Shown here: positions 56,599-64,000 of the stretch, in pieces
Position numbering within the stretch: position 1 is the first letter of the stretch
Layout: each line of letters opens with the position of its first letter
Assembly (NCBI RefSeq): GCF_013415105.1
Contig: NZ_JACCDF010000018.1
Span: 1-64,000 of the forward strand
DNA length: 64,000 nucleotides
DNA from: Vreelandella salicampi
GTDB taxonomy: Bacteria; Pseudomonadota; Gammaproteobacteria; Pseudomonadales; Halomonadaceae
Reading direction: 5' to 3'
Notes under the pieces: generated by a model
The model's input: only the letters and a program-made list of their open reading frames with translations
Told to the model about the DNA's origin: nothing
Database searches by the model: none
Position numbers and translations under genes: made by a program

Positions 56599-57926
56599 TC
56601 GCGGCGGCGATCTACCACGTTAAGGGCTTTTAGCAGGTTCAGCGCTTCACCGAGTTGGTAGTCATCACGCAGGCGCTCGGAGACTTCTTGACGCTCGCGA
56701 GCTTCTCCTTGGGAGCGGAGATGGCCTTCCAAGTCGGCTTCGCGCAGTTGGCGCCGGCTATCGGCGACTTCAAGTCGGCCGCGCACCACTTCCACATCGG
56801 GCTCGATGCCTTGGGCCTGAATGGAGCGCCCGTTGGGCGTGTAATAGAGCGCCGTGGTGAGCTTCAATCCCTCACCGTTGCCTAGCGGCATGATCTGCTG
56901 CACCGAGCCTTTGCCGAAGCTGTCGGTACCCATGATCACCCCGCGGCGCTGATCTTGAATGGCCCCGGCAACAATTTCAGCTGCGGAGGCGCTGCCACCG
57001 TTGATAAGCACGACCAACGGAATATCGGCAGCAGGCGTATCAGGTGTGGCGGAGAACTCCATTTGTGCGTCGGAAAGGCGTCCTTCGGTGTAGACCACGA
57101 GCCCTTCGTCCAAGAACAGATCAGCCACATCCACGGCGCTTTGGAGCACGCCGCCGGGGTTATTGCGCAAATCGAGCACGAGCCCTTTCAGTTCTTCTGT
57201 TTCATCGGCCATATTTTGGAGTGCCTCATGGGCCTGCGCGGCGGTGCGCGCCTGAAACTGGCTGATGCGCAAATAACCGTAACCGGGCTCAAGAAGCTCA
57301 TGTTTAACGCTTTCGGTGCGGATCACTTCGCGGGTGAGGGTGAATTCTCGCGGGCTATCTTCGCCGCTGCGCAGGATGGAAATCGTAAGCTGTGTGCCGG
57401 GTTCGCCGCGCATCAAGTTGACGGCTTCTTGCAGCGATAGGCTTTCGGTTGGTGTGCCGTCGATGCCGATGATGATATCCCGCGACATCAACCCCGCTTC
57501 CGAGGCTGGGGTATCATCGATTGGCGTGATCACCGTTAGTTGGCCGTTTTCCATGCCCACTTCGATACCGATGCCGCCAAACTCGCCTTGGGTCGATTCG
57601 CGCAGGCTTTTGAACTCTTCTTCATCGAGGTAAGTGGAGTGCGGGTCCAACTCGCTGAGCATGCCGCGCATGGCATTACGCAATAGGGTGCTGTCGTCGA
57701 CCTCCTCCACATAAGCGCGTTTGATGCGCTCGAATACCTCCGCCAAGGTTTGGATCTCTTCAAGAGGCAATTCGTCCGCTTCGCTTGAGTTGGGCAAGCT
57801 GTCGAGTGTTTGCGCCATGGCCTGTGGTGGGGCCGCGATGAGCGGCACCGAAAGCAGCGCAATCGGCATAAAGGTGGCCAAAAGTCGCTTGGCGGGGGCG
57901 GTTACCGCATTAACTGATAGCGTCAT
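56595..57926 (-). CDS. ctpA: C-terminal processing peptidase, S41 family
   Basis: 443 residues. Periplasmic serine protease with a signal peptide (residues ~1-36, ending QAMA), a PDZ domain (GGIGIEVGMENG to DIIIGIDG) and catalytic domain with the serine in GGSASAAEIVAGAIQDQRRG and the lysine in GTDSFGKGSVQ. ATG 57926 has GGAG 5 nt upstream and is directly followed by the signal peptide; a longer frame to 58109 has no ribosome-binding site. Downstream of envC in the same direction, so it may take part in cell-wall hydrolase control. Confidence 0.93.
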   Translation of the reverse strand: MTLSVNAVTAPAKRLLATFMPIALLSVPLIAAPPQAMAQTLDSLPNSSEADELPLEEIQTLAEVFERIKRAYVEEVDDSTLLRNAMRGMLSELDPHSTYLDEEEFKSLRESTQGEFGGIGIEVGMENGQLTVITPIDDTPASEAGLMSRDIIIGIDGTPTESLSLQEAVNLMRGEPGTQLTISILRSGEDSPREFTLTREVIRTESVKHELLEPGYGYLRISQFQARTAAQAHEALQNMADETEELKGLVLDLRNNPGGVLQSAVDVADLFLDEGLVVYTEGRLSDAQMEFSATPDTPAADIPLVVLINGGSASAAEIVAGAIQDQRRGVIMGTDSFGKGSVQQIMPLGNGEGLKLTTALYYTPNGRSIQAQGIEPDVEVVRGRLEVADSRRQLREADLEGHLRSQGEARERQEVSERLRDDYQLGEALNLLKALNVVDRRRD

Positions 57927-57996
57927 GGAGACTCCGCTAGGCGATTGGCAGGTGGGCTGCCCAAAAAGTGAGAGATAATGGTACAAGCTTATCCCG

Positions 57997-59133
57997 TCAG
58001 CGGCGGGCAATCCAACGCTGTGGATTAATCGGCTCGCCACTTTGGCGCACTTCAAAGTAGAGCGAGGCTTGCGCTTGGCCACCACTGTCGCCAACACGGC
58101 CAATTTCATCGCCCCGCGTCACCTGTTGGCCCGGGCGGGCACTAAAGCGCTGCAGGTGGGCGTAGAGGGTCATCACGTGGTCGCCGTGGTCGATAATCAA
58201 GAGATTACCAAAGCCACGCATCCAATCAGCGAACACCACGCGCCCGGTGTGAACGGCGGTAACCGGCGTGCCGGCATTAGCCTTGATCACGATACCGTTG
58301 AAGTGAACGCCCTTTTGACCATGATACGTCGCACTAATCGTACCCTGTACCGGCCAAGGGAGTTCCCCTTGCGTGCGGCTGATTTGCGTACTCGGGGCGG
58401 GCTCGTCAAGGCGCGCCATCTCCTGGCGAATTTTCTCCAAGGTACGTTGGGCTTGCTCGCGATCTTGCTCTAAGGACGCTAATCGCTGTGCGTCGCTTTG
58501 AAAGCGCGAATCAAGCGTGGCGACAAGCTCACGCCGCTCGGCGGTGCGCTCGGCTAGGGTGGCGCTTTGGCTTTCAAGCTCGGCGCTGAGAGTGCCTAAA
58601 CGCTGTTGACGCGTGACGAGTTCCGCCTCGGTATCGGCCAGGGCGGTGTCGAGCTCGGCAATGGCCTCGATCCGCGCTTGGCGCGCCTGGGTTAAGCGGT
58701 TGAGGTAGGCCTGCATGCGGTCAAGTTCCGCCGGGTCGCCCTGGTTGAGTAGAAGCTTTAGCTGCGGCGTGGGGCCGACGCGGTAAAGCGCGGCTAGTTG
58801 CTTGGCGAGCGCTTGAGATTGCTCACGCCGCTGGCGTTCTAGGCGCTCGCGATGCGCGCGCAGCTGGGCACTTTCGTCGGCGAGCTCGCGTCGCTCGGCC
58901 TGTAATGCATCTAAGCGACGGTGAGTTTCGGCGAGCTGGGTTTCGATGTCGCGCAGCTCGCGGGAAGCGTCGTCGCGGGCGGTATCGGTCGCGTTTAGGC
59001 GCTCGGCGACCGTTTCAATCTGTTCGCCGAGCGCATCGAGCTGGCGCTCGGCATCCGCTTCGCTGGCTTGGCCAAGGGCTGGCGAAAGCCCGCCCAACAG
59101 CAGTAATGCGCCCATGAACGCTAAGCGCCGCAT
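57997..59133 (-). CDS. envC: Murein hydrolase activator EnvC
   Basis: 378 residues. Signal peptide (FMGALLLLGGLSPALGQA), a long coiled coil (about 25-240) and a LytM (M23) domain. The LytM metal-binding residues are degenerate: HFNGIVI in place of the HxGxDI motif, and LYFEV in place of LHFEV. It should therefore lack peptidase activity and act as an activator of amidases, as EnvC does. ATG 59133 chosen because it directly begins the signal peptide. Between gpmI and ctpA, as in many gammaproteobacteria. Confidence 0.92.
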   Translation of the reverse strand: MRRLAFMGALLLLGGLSPALGQASEADAERQLDALGEQIETVAERLNATDTARDDASRELRDIETQLAETHRRLDALQAERRELADESAQLRAHRERLERQRREQSQALAKQLAALYRVGPTPQLKLLLNQGDPAELDRMQAYLNRLTQARQARIEAIAELDTALADTEAELVTRQQRLGTLSAELESQSATLAERTAERRELVATLDSRFQSDAQRLASLEQDREQAQRTLEKIRQEMARLDEPAPSTQISRTQGELPWPVQGTISATYHGQKGVHFNGIVIKANAGTPVTAVHTGRVVFADWMRGFGNLLIIDHGDHVMTLYAHLQRFSARPGQQVTRGDEIGRVGDSGGQAQASLYFEVRQSGEPINPQRWIARR

Positions 59134-59141
59134 CAGCGCGT

Positions 59142-60707
59142 TTAACCCAATGTGATCAGCGGTTGGCCGGTCATGGCCTCGGGCACCGGCTGATCCATGA
59201 GCGTTAAAAGTGTTGGGGCGAGATCGCACAGGCGTCCCTCTTCAAGCGTTGCCTTACGCTCGCCGACGTAGATCAGCGGCACCACAAAGGTGGTGTGGGC
59301 GGTTTGCGGAGCGCCGGTGTCGGGGTGAACCATCTGCTCAGCATTGCCGTGATCGGCGGTGATCAGGCAGGCACCGCTAGCACGCTCAATGGCCTCGACC
59401 ACGCGACCCACGCAGGTATCGACGGTCTCGATAGCTTTCACTGCTGCATCAAAATCACCAGTATGGCCGACCATATCGCCGTTGGCGTAGTTGCACACGA
59501 TCAAGTCAAACGTACCGCCGTTGATCGCCTCTACCAGCTTGTCGGTGATTTCAAATGCGCTCATTTCGGGTTTTTCATCGTAGGTGCGCACGTCTTGGGG
59601 CGATGGCAACAAAATGCGCGTTTCGCCTTCGAATGCCTCTTCCTGCCCGCCGGAGAAGAAAAACGTCACGTGGGGGTATTTTTCCGTTTCTGCGATGCGC
59701 AGCTGCTTAAGCCCGCGCTTGGCGACGACTTCGCCGAGCGTATCGGTGAGCTCCGCCGGCGGGAATGCCGTGGGCGCGGGAATATCGGCGGCGTACTGGG
59801 TCATCATGACAATGCCGTCGCCAGCGAGCTTCGGACAGGCGCCACGGGTAAAGCCGGAGAAACCCTGCTCGGCAAAGGCGCGGGTGAGCTCGCGGGCGCG
59901 GTCAGCGCGGAAGTTGGCGAAAATGGCGGCGTCGCCATCCGCTATCGTGATCGGCTCATCCTGAGGGCGAATGCTGGTTGCCGAGACGAACTCGTCGGTT
60001 TCTCCGCGCGCGTAGGCCTCCTTTAGCGCGGTTTCCGCATTCGCTGCCTCGTACTCGGCGCTGCCTTGGGTTAAAAGCGAATACGCCTGCTCGACGCGCT
60101 CCCAGCGGTTGTCGCGGTCCAGCGCGTAGAAGCGCCCAATGATTGATGCCACGAAACCGTTATCCGCCCCCACCAGTTCCGCCAGACGAGCGTTGACGCG
60201 TTCGATGGAAGGCAGCGCGCTTTTGGGTGGCATATCGCGGCCATCCAGAAAGGCGTGAATGTAGATGCGCTCTGCGCCGCGGCGGGCGGCAAGCTCGGCG
60301 AGCGCAATAAAGTGATCTTCGTGGCTATGCACGCCGCCAGGAGAAAGAAGCCCGAGTAGGTGCACGGCGCGGCCGTTGGCAACGGCTTCATCGATTGGCC
60401 GGGTAAGCGTGGTGTTAGCGTCGAGCTCGCCGTCTTCAACCGCTTTGGTGATGCGGGTAAGGTCTTGATAGATGATGCGGCCGGCGCCGATGTTCATGTG
60501 GCCTACTTCAGAGTTGCCCATTTGCCCATCGGGTAGGCCGACGTGCTGGCCGTCTGTGTGGACGAACGCATGCGGGCGCTCGCTCCAGAGTTGATCCATG
60601 ACCGGCGTGTTAGCGGCGGCCACCGCGTTGTGCTGGGAGTCGGGGTTGTGGCCGTAGCCATCCAGGATAATCAGCGCCACCGGGCGCGGCGTGTTTGACG
60701 TGTCCAT
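59142..60707 (-). CDS. gpmI: 2,3-bisphosphoglycerate-independent phosphoglycerate mutase
   Basis: 521 residues. Alkaline-phosphatase superfamily Mn enzyme of glycolysis. [11 protein letters not shown], then [21 protein letters not shown] with the catalytic serine, [16 protein letters not shown] and [10 protein letters not shown] are metal and active-site motifs. ATG 60705-60707 (MDTSNTPRP) is preferred; the open frame extends 26 codons further without conservation. The envC start lies 8 nt after its stop. Confidence 0.97.
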   Translation of the reverse strand: MDTSNTPRPVALIILDGYGHNPDSQHNAVAAANTPVMDQLWSERPHAFVHTDGQHVGLPDGQMGNSEVGHMNIGAGRIIYQDLTRITKAVEDGELDANTTLTRPIDEAVANGRAVHLLGLLSPGGVHSHEDHFIALAELAARRGAERIYIHAFLDGRDMPPKSALPSIERVNARLAELVGADNGFVASIIGRFYALDRDNRWERVEQAYSLLTQGSAEYEAANAETALKEAYARGETDEFVSATSIRPQDEPITIADGDAAIFANFRADRARELTRAFAEQGFSGFTRGACPKLAGDGIVMMTQYAADIPAPTAFPPAELTDTLGEVVAKRGLKQLRIAETEKYPHVTFFFSGGQEEAFEGETRILLPSPQDVRTYDEKPEMSAFEITDKLVEAINGGTFDLIVCNYANGDMVGHTGDFDAAVKAIETVDTCVGRVVEAIERASGACLITADHGNAEQMVHPDTGAPQTAHTTFVVPLIYVGERKATLEEGRLCDLAPTLLTLMDQPVPEAMTGQPLITLG

Positions 60708-60895
60708 GAAAACCTCATATTGGCCGAACAGCGACGCGGGGTCGCGACGAGCGTAAGCTTGGGGCATCATAGCGCAGGCAGCCACCGCTCGTCATGGCTA
60801 GGCCTGCGCGCGATGCCGCGTGGCGTGTATACTGTGGTGTTTCCACGGCGGCGAAGCCGCTTTATTTATGCATTGACTAAGAGATTGTGCTCGCG

Positions 60896-61318
60896 ATGAT
60901 CGATCAGCTGTTCGAATTCGTACAGAACCACCCGTTGCTGGTGGGCTTGTTTTTGCTCGTACTAATCGCCTGGATTATTTACGAGACGCGTAGCGCTTCT
61001 ACTAGCGGCGTGACATCGGCTCAAGCCACGCAGCTTATCAACCGCGAAGAGGCGGTGGTGCTAGACGTGCGTGAGAGCAAAGACTTTAAGGCTGGGCATA
61101 TTGCCGGGGCGCGTAATATCCCGCAAAGCAGCCTTGATAGCCGTATCAACGAGTTGGAAAAGCATAAAAGCCAGCCCATTATCGTGGCCTGCAAGCATGG
61201 CCAAAGTTCCGGTGCGGTGCAGGCGAAGCTTGCTAAAGCGGGGTTTGAGCGCGCCTTTAAACTCAAAGGCGGCATGATGCAGTGGCAGGCGGACGGCTTG
61301 CCCGTGGTAAAAAAATAA
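60896..61318 (+). CDS. Membrane-anchored rhodanese-like protein (YibN-like)
   Basis: About 140 residues. One N-terminal membrane span (LLVGLFLLVLIAWIIYE) and a rhodanese domain with the active-site cysteine in IIVACKHGQSSGAVQAKL. EAVVLDVRESKDFKAGHIAGARNIP is the typical rhodanese first half. Substrate unknown; homologues often lie beside secB. GTG at 60887 is an alternative start. E. coli has grxC between yibN and secB; none is present in the 150-nt gap here. Confidence 0.9.
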   Translation: MIDQLFEFVQNHPLLVGLFLLVLIAWIIYETRSASTSGVTSAQATQLINREEAVVLDVRESKDFKAGHIAGARNIPQSSLDSRINELEKHKSQPIIVACKHGQSSGAVQAKLAKAGFERAFKLKGGMMQWQADGLPVVKK

Positions 61319-61468
61319 GCGCTTTCAAACATTACGCTTTTAAACATCGCGCTGTTTTCGTAAGCGCTTTGCAAAACCGTTTGACTACCCTTAGTTATAA
61401 CCAGCAGACATAACCCATGGTCATAGGCGCGCTATTACACGCCTTATCTTAATCAGTAGGAGTTTCCG

Positions 61469-62023
61469 ATGGCGGAAGACAACAATACCCAGGGCAGCAA
61501 TCAACAGGGCGGTACTCAGCCGAACAATGCCCAGCAAGCCGGCGCTCAAGAAGGCGATAAATCGCAGCTTAAATTTTCGCTGCAGCGCATTTATGTCAAA
61601 GATATCTCCTTTGAAGCGCCGAACTCGCCGAGCGTGTTTAAGCAGCCGTTCAAGCCCAAGGTTAGCCTTGATCTAAACACCTCGAGCACCAAGATTGCCG
61701 ACGACCAGTATGAAGTCGTGGTGAAAGTCACCGCCCAGGTCAACGACAATGAAACCGGCACGACCTCGTTTCTCGCCGAAATCGAGCAGGCGGGGCTTTT
61801 CCGCATTTCGGGTATTGAAGGCGCACAGCTAGATCAAACCTTGGGTGCGTTCTGCCCTAACTTGCTGTTCCCTTACGCCCGCGAGTGCGTTGATAGTCTG
61901 GTCAACCGCGGTGGCTTCCCGCCGCTGATGCTGGCGCCGGTGAACTTCGAAGCGATGTACGCTCAGCGTAAGCAGCGTGAAGCGCAGCAGGCGCAAGGTG
62001 TGCAAGAGGAAAGCGCACAGTAA
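61469..62023 (+). CDS. secB: Protein-export chaperone SecB
   Basis: 184 residues. Keeps preproteins unfolded for SecA. Core FSLQRIYVKDISFEAPNSP, then FLAEIEQAGLFRISG and CPNLLFPYARECVDSLVNRGGFPPLMLAPVNFEAMY are diagnostic. N- and C-terminal tails are Gln/Asn/Ala-rich and make it longer than E. coli SecB (155). Good ribosome-binding site (TAGGAG). rsmE starts directly after its stop. Confidence 0.97.
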   Translation: MAEDNNTQGSNQQGGTQPNNAQQAGAQEGDKSQLKFSLQRIYVKDISFEAPNSPSVFKQPFKPKVSLDLNTSSTKIADDQYEVVVKVTAQVNDNETGTTSFLAEIEQAGLFRISGIEGAQLDQTLGAFCPNLLFPYARECVDSLVNRGGFPPLMLAPVNFEAMYAQRKQREAQQAQGVQEESAQ

Positions 62024-62779
62024 ATGCAAGCCGCCGACTGGTACGCCGCCCACGGCAAAATGCCACGCCTTTACGTGCCGGCGACGTTCGAGGTGGGCGG
62101 CACGCTCACCTTGCCGGAAGGCCCGGCGCGTCATCTCACCCGCGTGCTGCGTATGGGCGAGGGGGCGCCGCTGGTGTTGTTCGATGGTAACGGCCAAGAG
62201 GCGGGTGCACGCTTGTCGGACGTCTCGCGTAAGTGCACCACGATAACGCTTGAGGCGCTTTGGCCGGGTGAGGGTGAGTCGCCGTTCGCGGTGCACCTAG
62301 GTCAGGCTGTTTCCAAGGGCGACCGCATGGATTACGCCATTCAAAAAGCGGTGGAGCTAGGTGTGGCGGCGATCACGCCGCTTTATACCGAGCGGGGCGA
62401 TGTGCGTTTAAAAGGCGAGCGCGAGGCGAAAAAGCTCGCCCACTGGCAAGCTGTGGCGGCGAGCGCCTGCGAGCAGTGCGGCCGTGCGGTCGTGCCGCCG
62501 GTCCATCCGCCGCAGCCGCTTGACGAATGGCTTTCGCAGCGCGATGAGCCACTGCGGCTGATGCTGCACTTGGCGACCGGCAATGCGTTTGCGCAAGCGC
62601 CAAAGCCGGTGGCAGCGGCGCTTTTGATCGGCCCAGAAGGTGGCTTGACGCCAGACGATATCACCGCGGCACAGGCGGCAGATTTTATTCCTTTGACCCT
62701 GGGCCCCCGAGTGCTACGCACTGAGACAGCCCCTGTGGTGGCGTTGACACTTTTGCAGCACCACTTTGGTGATCTGTAA
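62024..62779 (+). CDS. rsmE: 16S rRNA (uracil1498-N3)-methyltransferase
   Basis: 251 residues. SPOUT-class methyltransferase. RLYVPATFEVGGTLTLPEGPARHLTRVLRMGEG at the N-terminus, LLIGPEGGLTPDD and TLGPRVLRTETAPVVAL form the trefoil knot SAM site. The start ATG directly follows the secB TAA. In E. coli rsmE precedes gshB; here a CvfB-like gene is between them. Confidence 0.95.
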   Translation: MQAADWYAAHGKMPRLYVPATFEVGGTLTLPEGPARHLTRVLRMGEGAPLVLFDGNGQEAGARLSDVSRKCTTITLEALWPGEGESPFAVHLGQAVSKGDRMDYAIQKAVELGVAAITPLYTERGDVRLKGEREAKKLAHWQAVAASACEQCGRAVVPPVHPPQPLDEWLSQRDEPLRLMLHLATGNAFAQAPKPVAAALLIGPEGGLTPDDITAAQAADFIPLTLGPRVLRTETAPVVALTLLQHHFGDL

Positions 62780-62834
62780 GTTGCCTCTGACGTTGCTTTA
62801 ACCCCTTCTCTTTTTTTACCAGGACGGCTTGGCT

Positions 62835-63527
62835 ATGACGCGCGATGCACGAGCTTCTCACCTTTCCGCCACCGATGCCGCCGCCCACATTGGCGATGTG
62901 GCGTACTTGTCGGTGACGACGGTGAACAATACCGGTGCGTTTTTGCGTTGGGGGCATCCGAAGGATGTGTTACTGCCCTACAGCGAGCAGCATTTTCGCC
63001 CGGATGTAGGTAAACGCGTGCTTGTTAAACTCTATGAGGATGATCAAGGTCGCCCGGTTGCGACCATGCGCTTAGAACGTTTTGTGACCGATGAAGCGTG
63101 GGAACTCGCGCGCGGTGATCAGGTCACGTTGGTCGTGGCAGAGCGCACGGATCTTGGCATGAAAGTGGTGGTCGATCACCGGTACTGGGGATTGGTTTAC
63201 TTAGATGACCTCACGCAGCCACTGCGTCGTGGGCAAACGCTTCCCGGCTACGTGAAGCAGCGCCGCGACGATGGCCGGCTGGATATTTCGCTACTACCGC
63301 CCGGCGAAGCGCGCCTCGATGTTGTTGGCGAGAAAGTTTTGCAGGCGCTACGCGAAAGCGGCGGGTATCTGCCGCTGGGGGATAAAAGTGCAGCGCATGA
63401 GATTAAAGCACGCTTAGGCGTGAGCAAAAGTGCCTATAAACAGGCCATTGGCCGTCTCTACAAGCGCGAGCTGATCACCCTCGAGCCTTATGCGATTCGA
63501 CTGGTGCCCGGTGCGCTAACGTCGTAA
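62835..63527 (+). CDS. CvfB-like S1 domain RNA-binding protein
   Basis: About 230 residues, shorter than the ~280-residue CvfB/YitL family. S1-like folds appear at VAYLSVTTVNNTGAFLRWG and KVVVDHRYWGLVYLDD, and LPGYVKQRRDDGRLDISLLP is typical of the last S1 domain. The C-terminal part (YLPLGDKSAAHEIKARLGVSKSAYKQAIGRLYKRELI) is a winged helix. Binds RNA or ribosomes by analogy; the role in proteobacteria is unclear. The ATG 62835 or TTG 62829 could be the start. It is inserted between rsmE and gshB. Confidence 0.88.
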   Translation: MTRDARASHLSATDAAAHIGDVAYLSVTTVNNTGAFLRWGHPKDVLLPYSEQHFRPDVGKRVLVKLYEDDQGRPVATMRLERFVTDEAWELARGDQVTLVVAERTDLGMKVVVDHRYWGLVYLDDLTQPLRRGQTLPGYVKQRRDDGRLDISLLPPGEARLDVVGEKVLQALRESGGYLPLGDKSAAHEIKARLGVSKSAYKQAIGRLYKRELITLEPYAIRLVPGALTS

Positions 63528-63615
63528 GCGCTGTCGCTACGGTTGGAGCTAAGCGAGCCGTGCGGCATACTGGCGGATTCTTTAACGACCTGTTCACCTT
63601 GGGGATAGCGACCTG

Positions 63616-64000
63616 ATGAGCCAATCTAGCCTTCATCTTGGCGTGGTGATGGACTCCATCGCCGATATTGCCTACAAGAAAGATTCCACCATGGCACTGC
63701 TGTGGGCGGCACAAGACCGCGGCTATACCCTGCATTACATGGAGCAGGAAGATCTTTTCTTGAACGCCGGGCAGGCTTACGCGCGTATTCGGCCACTCAA
63801 CGTGTACCGTGACTCAGAGCACTGGTTTGAACTGGGAGAGGCCGATGCGCGCCCACTCGCTGAGCTTGATGCGATTCTGATGCGCAAAGACCCGCCGGTG
63901 GATGCGGATTTTACCAACGCTGTGCATCTACTCGGCTTTGCCGAGCGCGAAGGCGTGCTCGTGGTGAATCCCACCTCGGCCCTTTTGCAGTGCAACGAAA
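63616..64000 (+). CDS. gshB: Glutathione synthetase (partial, cut by window end)
   Basis: The first 128 codons are present. LGVVMDSIADIAYKKDSTMALLWAAQDRGY, then MEQEDLFL, RKDPPVDADF and NPTSALLQCNE match the N-terminal substrate domain of GshB, which joins gamma-glutamylcysteine and glycine. The ATP-grasp part lies beyond position 64000. The linkage secB-rsmE-(cvfB)-gshB is only partly conserved with E. coli. Confidence 0.96.
   Translation, partial: MSQSSLHLGVVMDSIADIAYKKDSTMALLWAAQDRGYTLHYMEQEDLFLNAGQAYARIRPLNVYRDSEHWFELGEADARPLAELDAILMRKDPPVDADFTNAVHLLGFAEREGVLVVNPTSALLQCNE

Noticed and set aside
57927-58109. 61-codon N-terminal extension of ctpA
   Set aside because: It precedes a good ribosome-binding site and a clear signal peptide at 57926; extension would bury the signal peptide.
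60708-60785. 26-codon N-terminal extension of gpmI
   Set aside because: No conservation and no ribosome-binding site; the known GpmI N-terminus starts at 60707.

Overview
The window reads as a chromosomal segment from a Gram-negative gammaproteobacterium of the Halomonadaceae/Oceanospirillales type. The grounds are protein resemblance, moderately high GC, LPS genes with Kdo kinase, SecB, ErpA, 6S RNA, and an oriC laid out as rpmH-rnpA | oriC | dnaA-dnaN-recF-gyrB. The genus assignment is an inference; no 16S gene is present.

Layout. 1-114 is the right end of an ISL3-like insertion sequence that cuts an amino-acid ABC transporter ATPase gene at about codon 85; the permease and binding-protein genes follow (115-1966, minus). 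2140-8681 holds erpA and argC (minus), then a CLC chloride protein, hemJ, thiD, hemL and a small exported protein of unknown function (plus). 8756-13227 is a complete-looking curli amyloid locus, csgD-E-F-G then csgB-A, all on the minus strand, with an internal terminator splitting it into two units and no csgC. 13437-16917 carries rdgB, hemW, an OmpA-like lipoprotein and rlmJ. 16938-20728 is mnmE-yidC-rnpA-rpmH (minus, no yidD), facing oriC and dnaA-dnaN-recF-gyrB (21253-27610). Four perfect parS sites lie between 24396 and 28312, two of them inside recF.

27689-31444 holds gmhB, glyS and glyQ (minus). 31569-47666 is a large LPS core region. It contains heptose supply (hldD, hldE, with gmhB nearby), heptosyltransferases (waaF and a second family-9 enzyme), Kdo transferase and Kdo kinase (waaA, kdkA), UDP-glucuronate supply (ugd), an OpgB-like phosphoglycerol transferase, and an AT-richer, tightly overlapping block of five glycosyltransferases plus an O-antigen-ligase-type protein (36761-43038).

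47716-64000 is conserved housekeeping sequence: rpiA, ilvA, a 32-residue membrane peptide gene, the 5-formyl-THF cyclo-ligase gene/6S RNA/zapA group facing ygfB-pepP-ubiH-ubiI, then ctpA-envC-gpmI (minus) and yibN-secB-rsmE-cvfB-gshB (plus, gshB cut by the window edge). No tRNA, rRNA, CRISPR array or prophage was recognised.

Most interesting features: the one-directional curli locus with an unknown small exported protein beside csgA, the IS-broken transporter, the four-site parS cluster partly embedded in recF, the CLC protein whose proton-glutamate position is valine, and the atypical LPS outer-core block.
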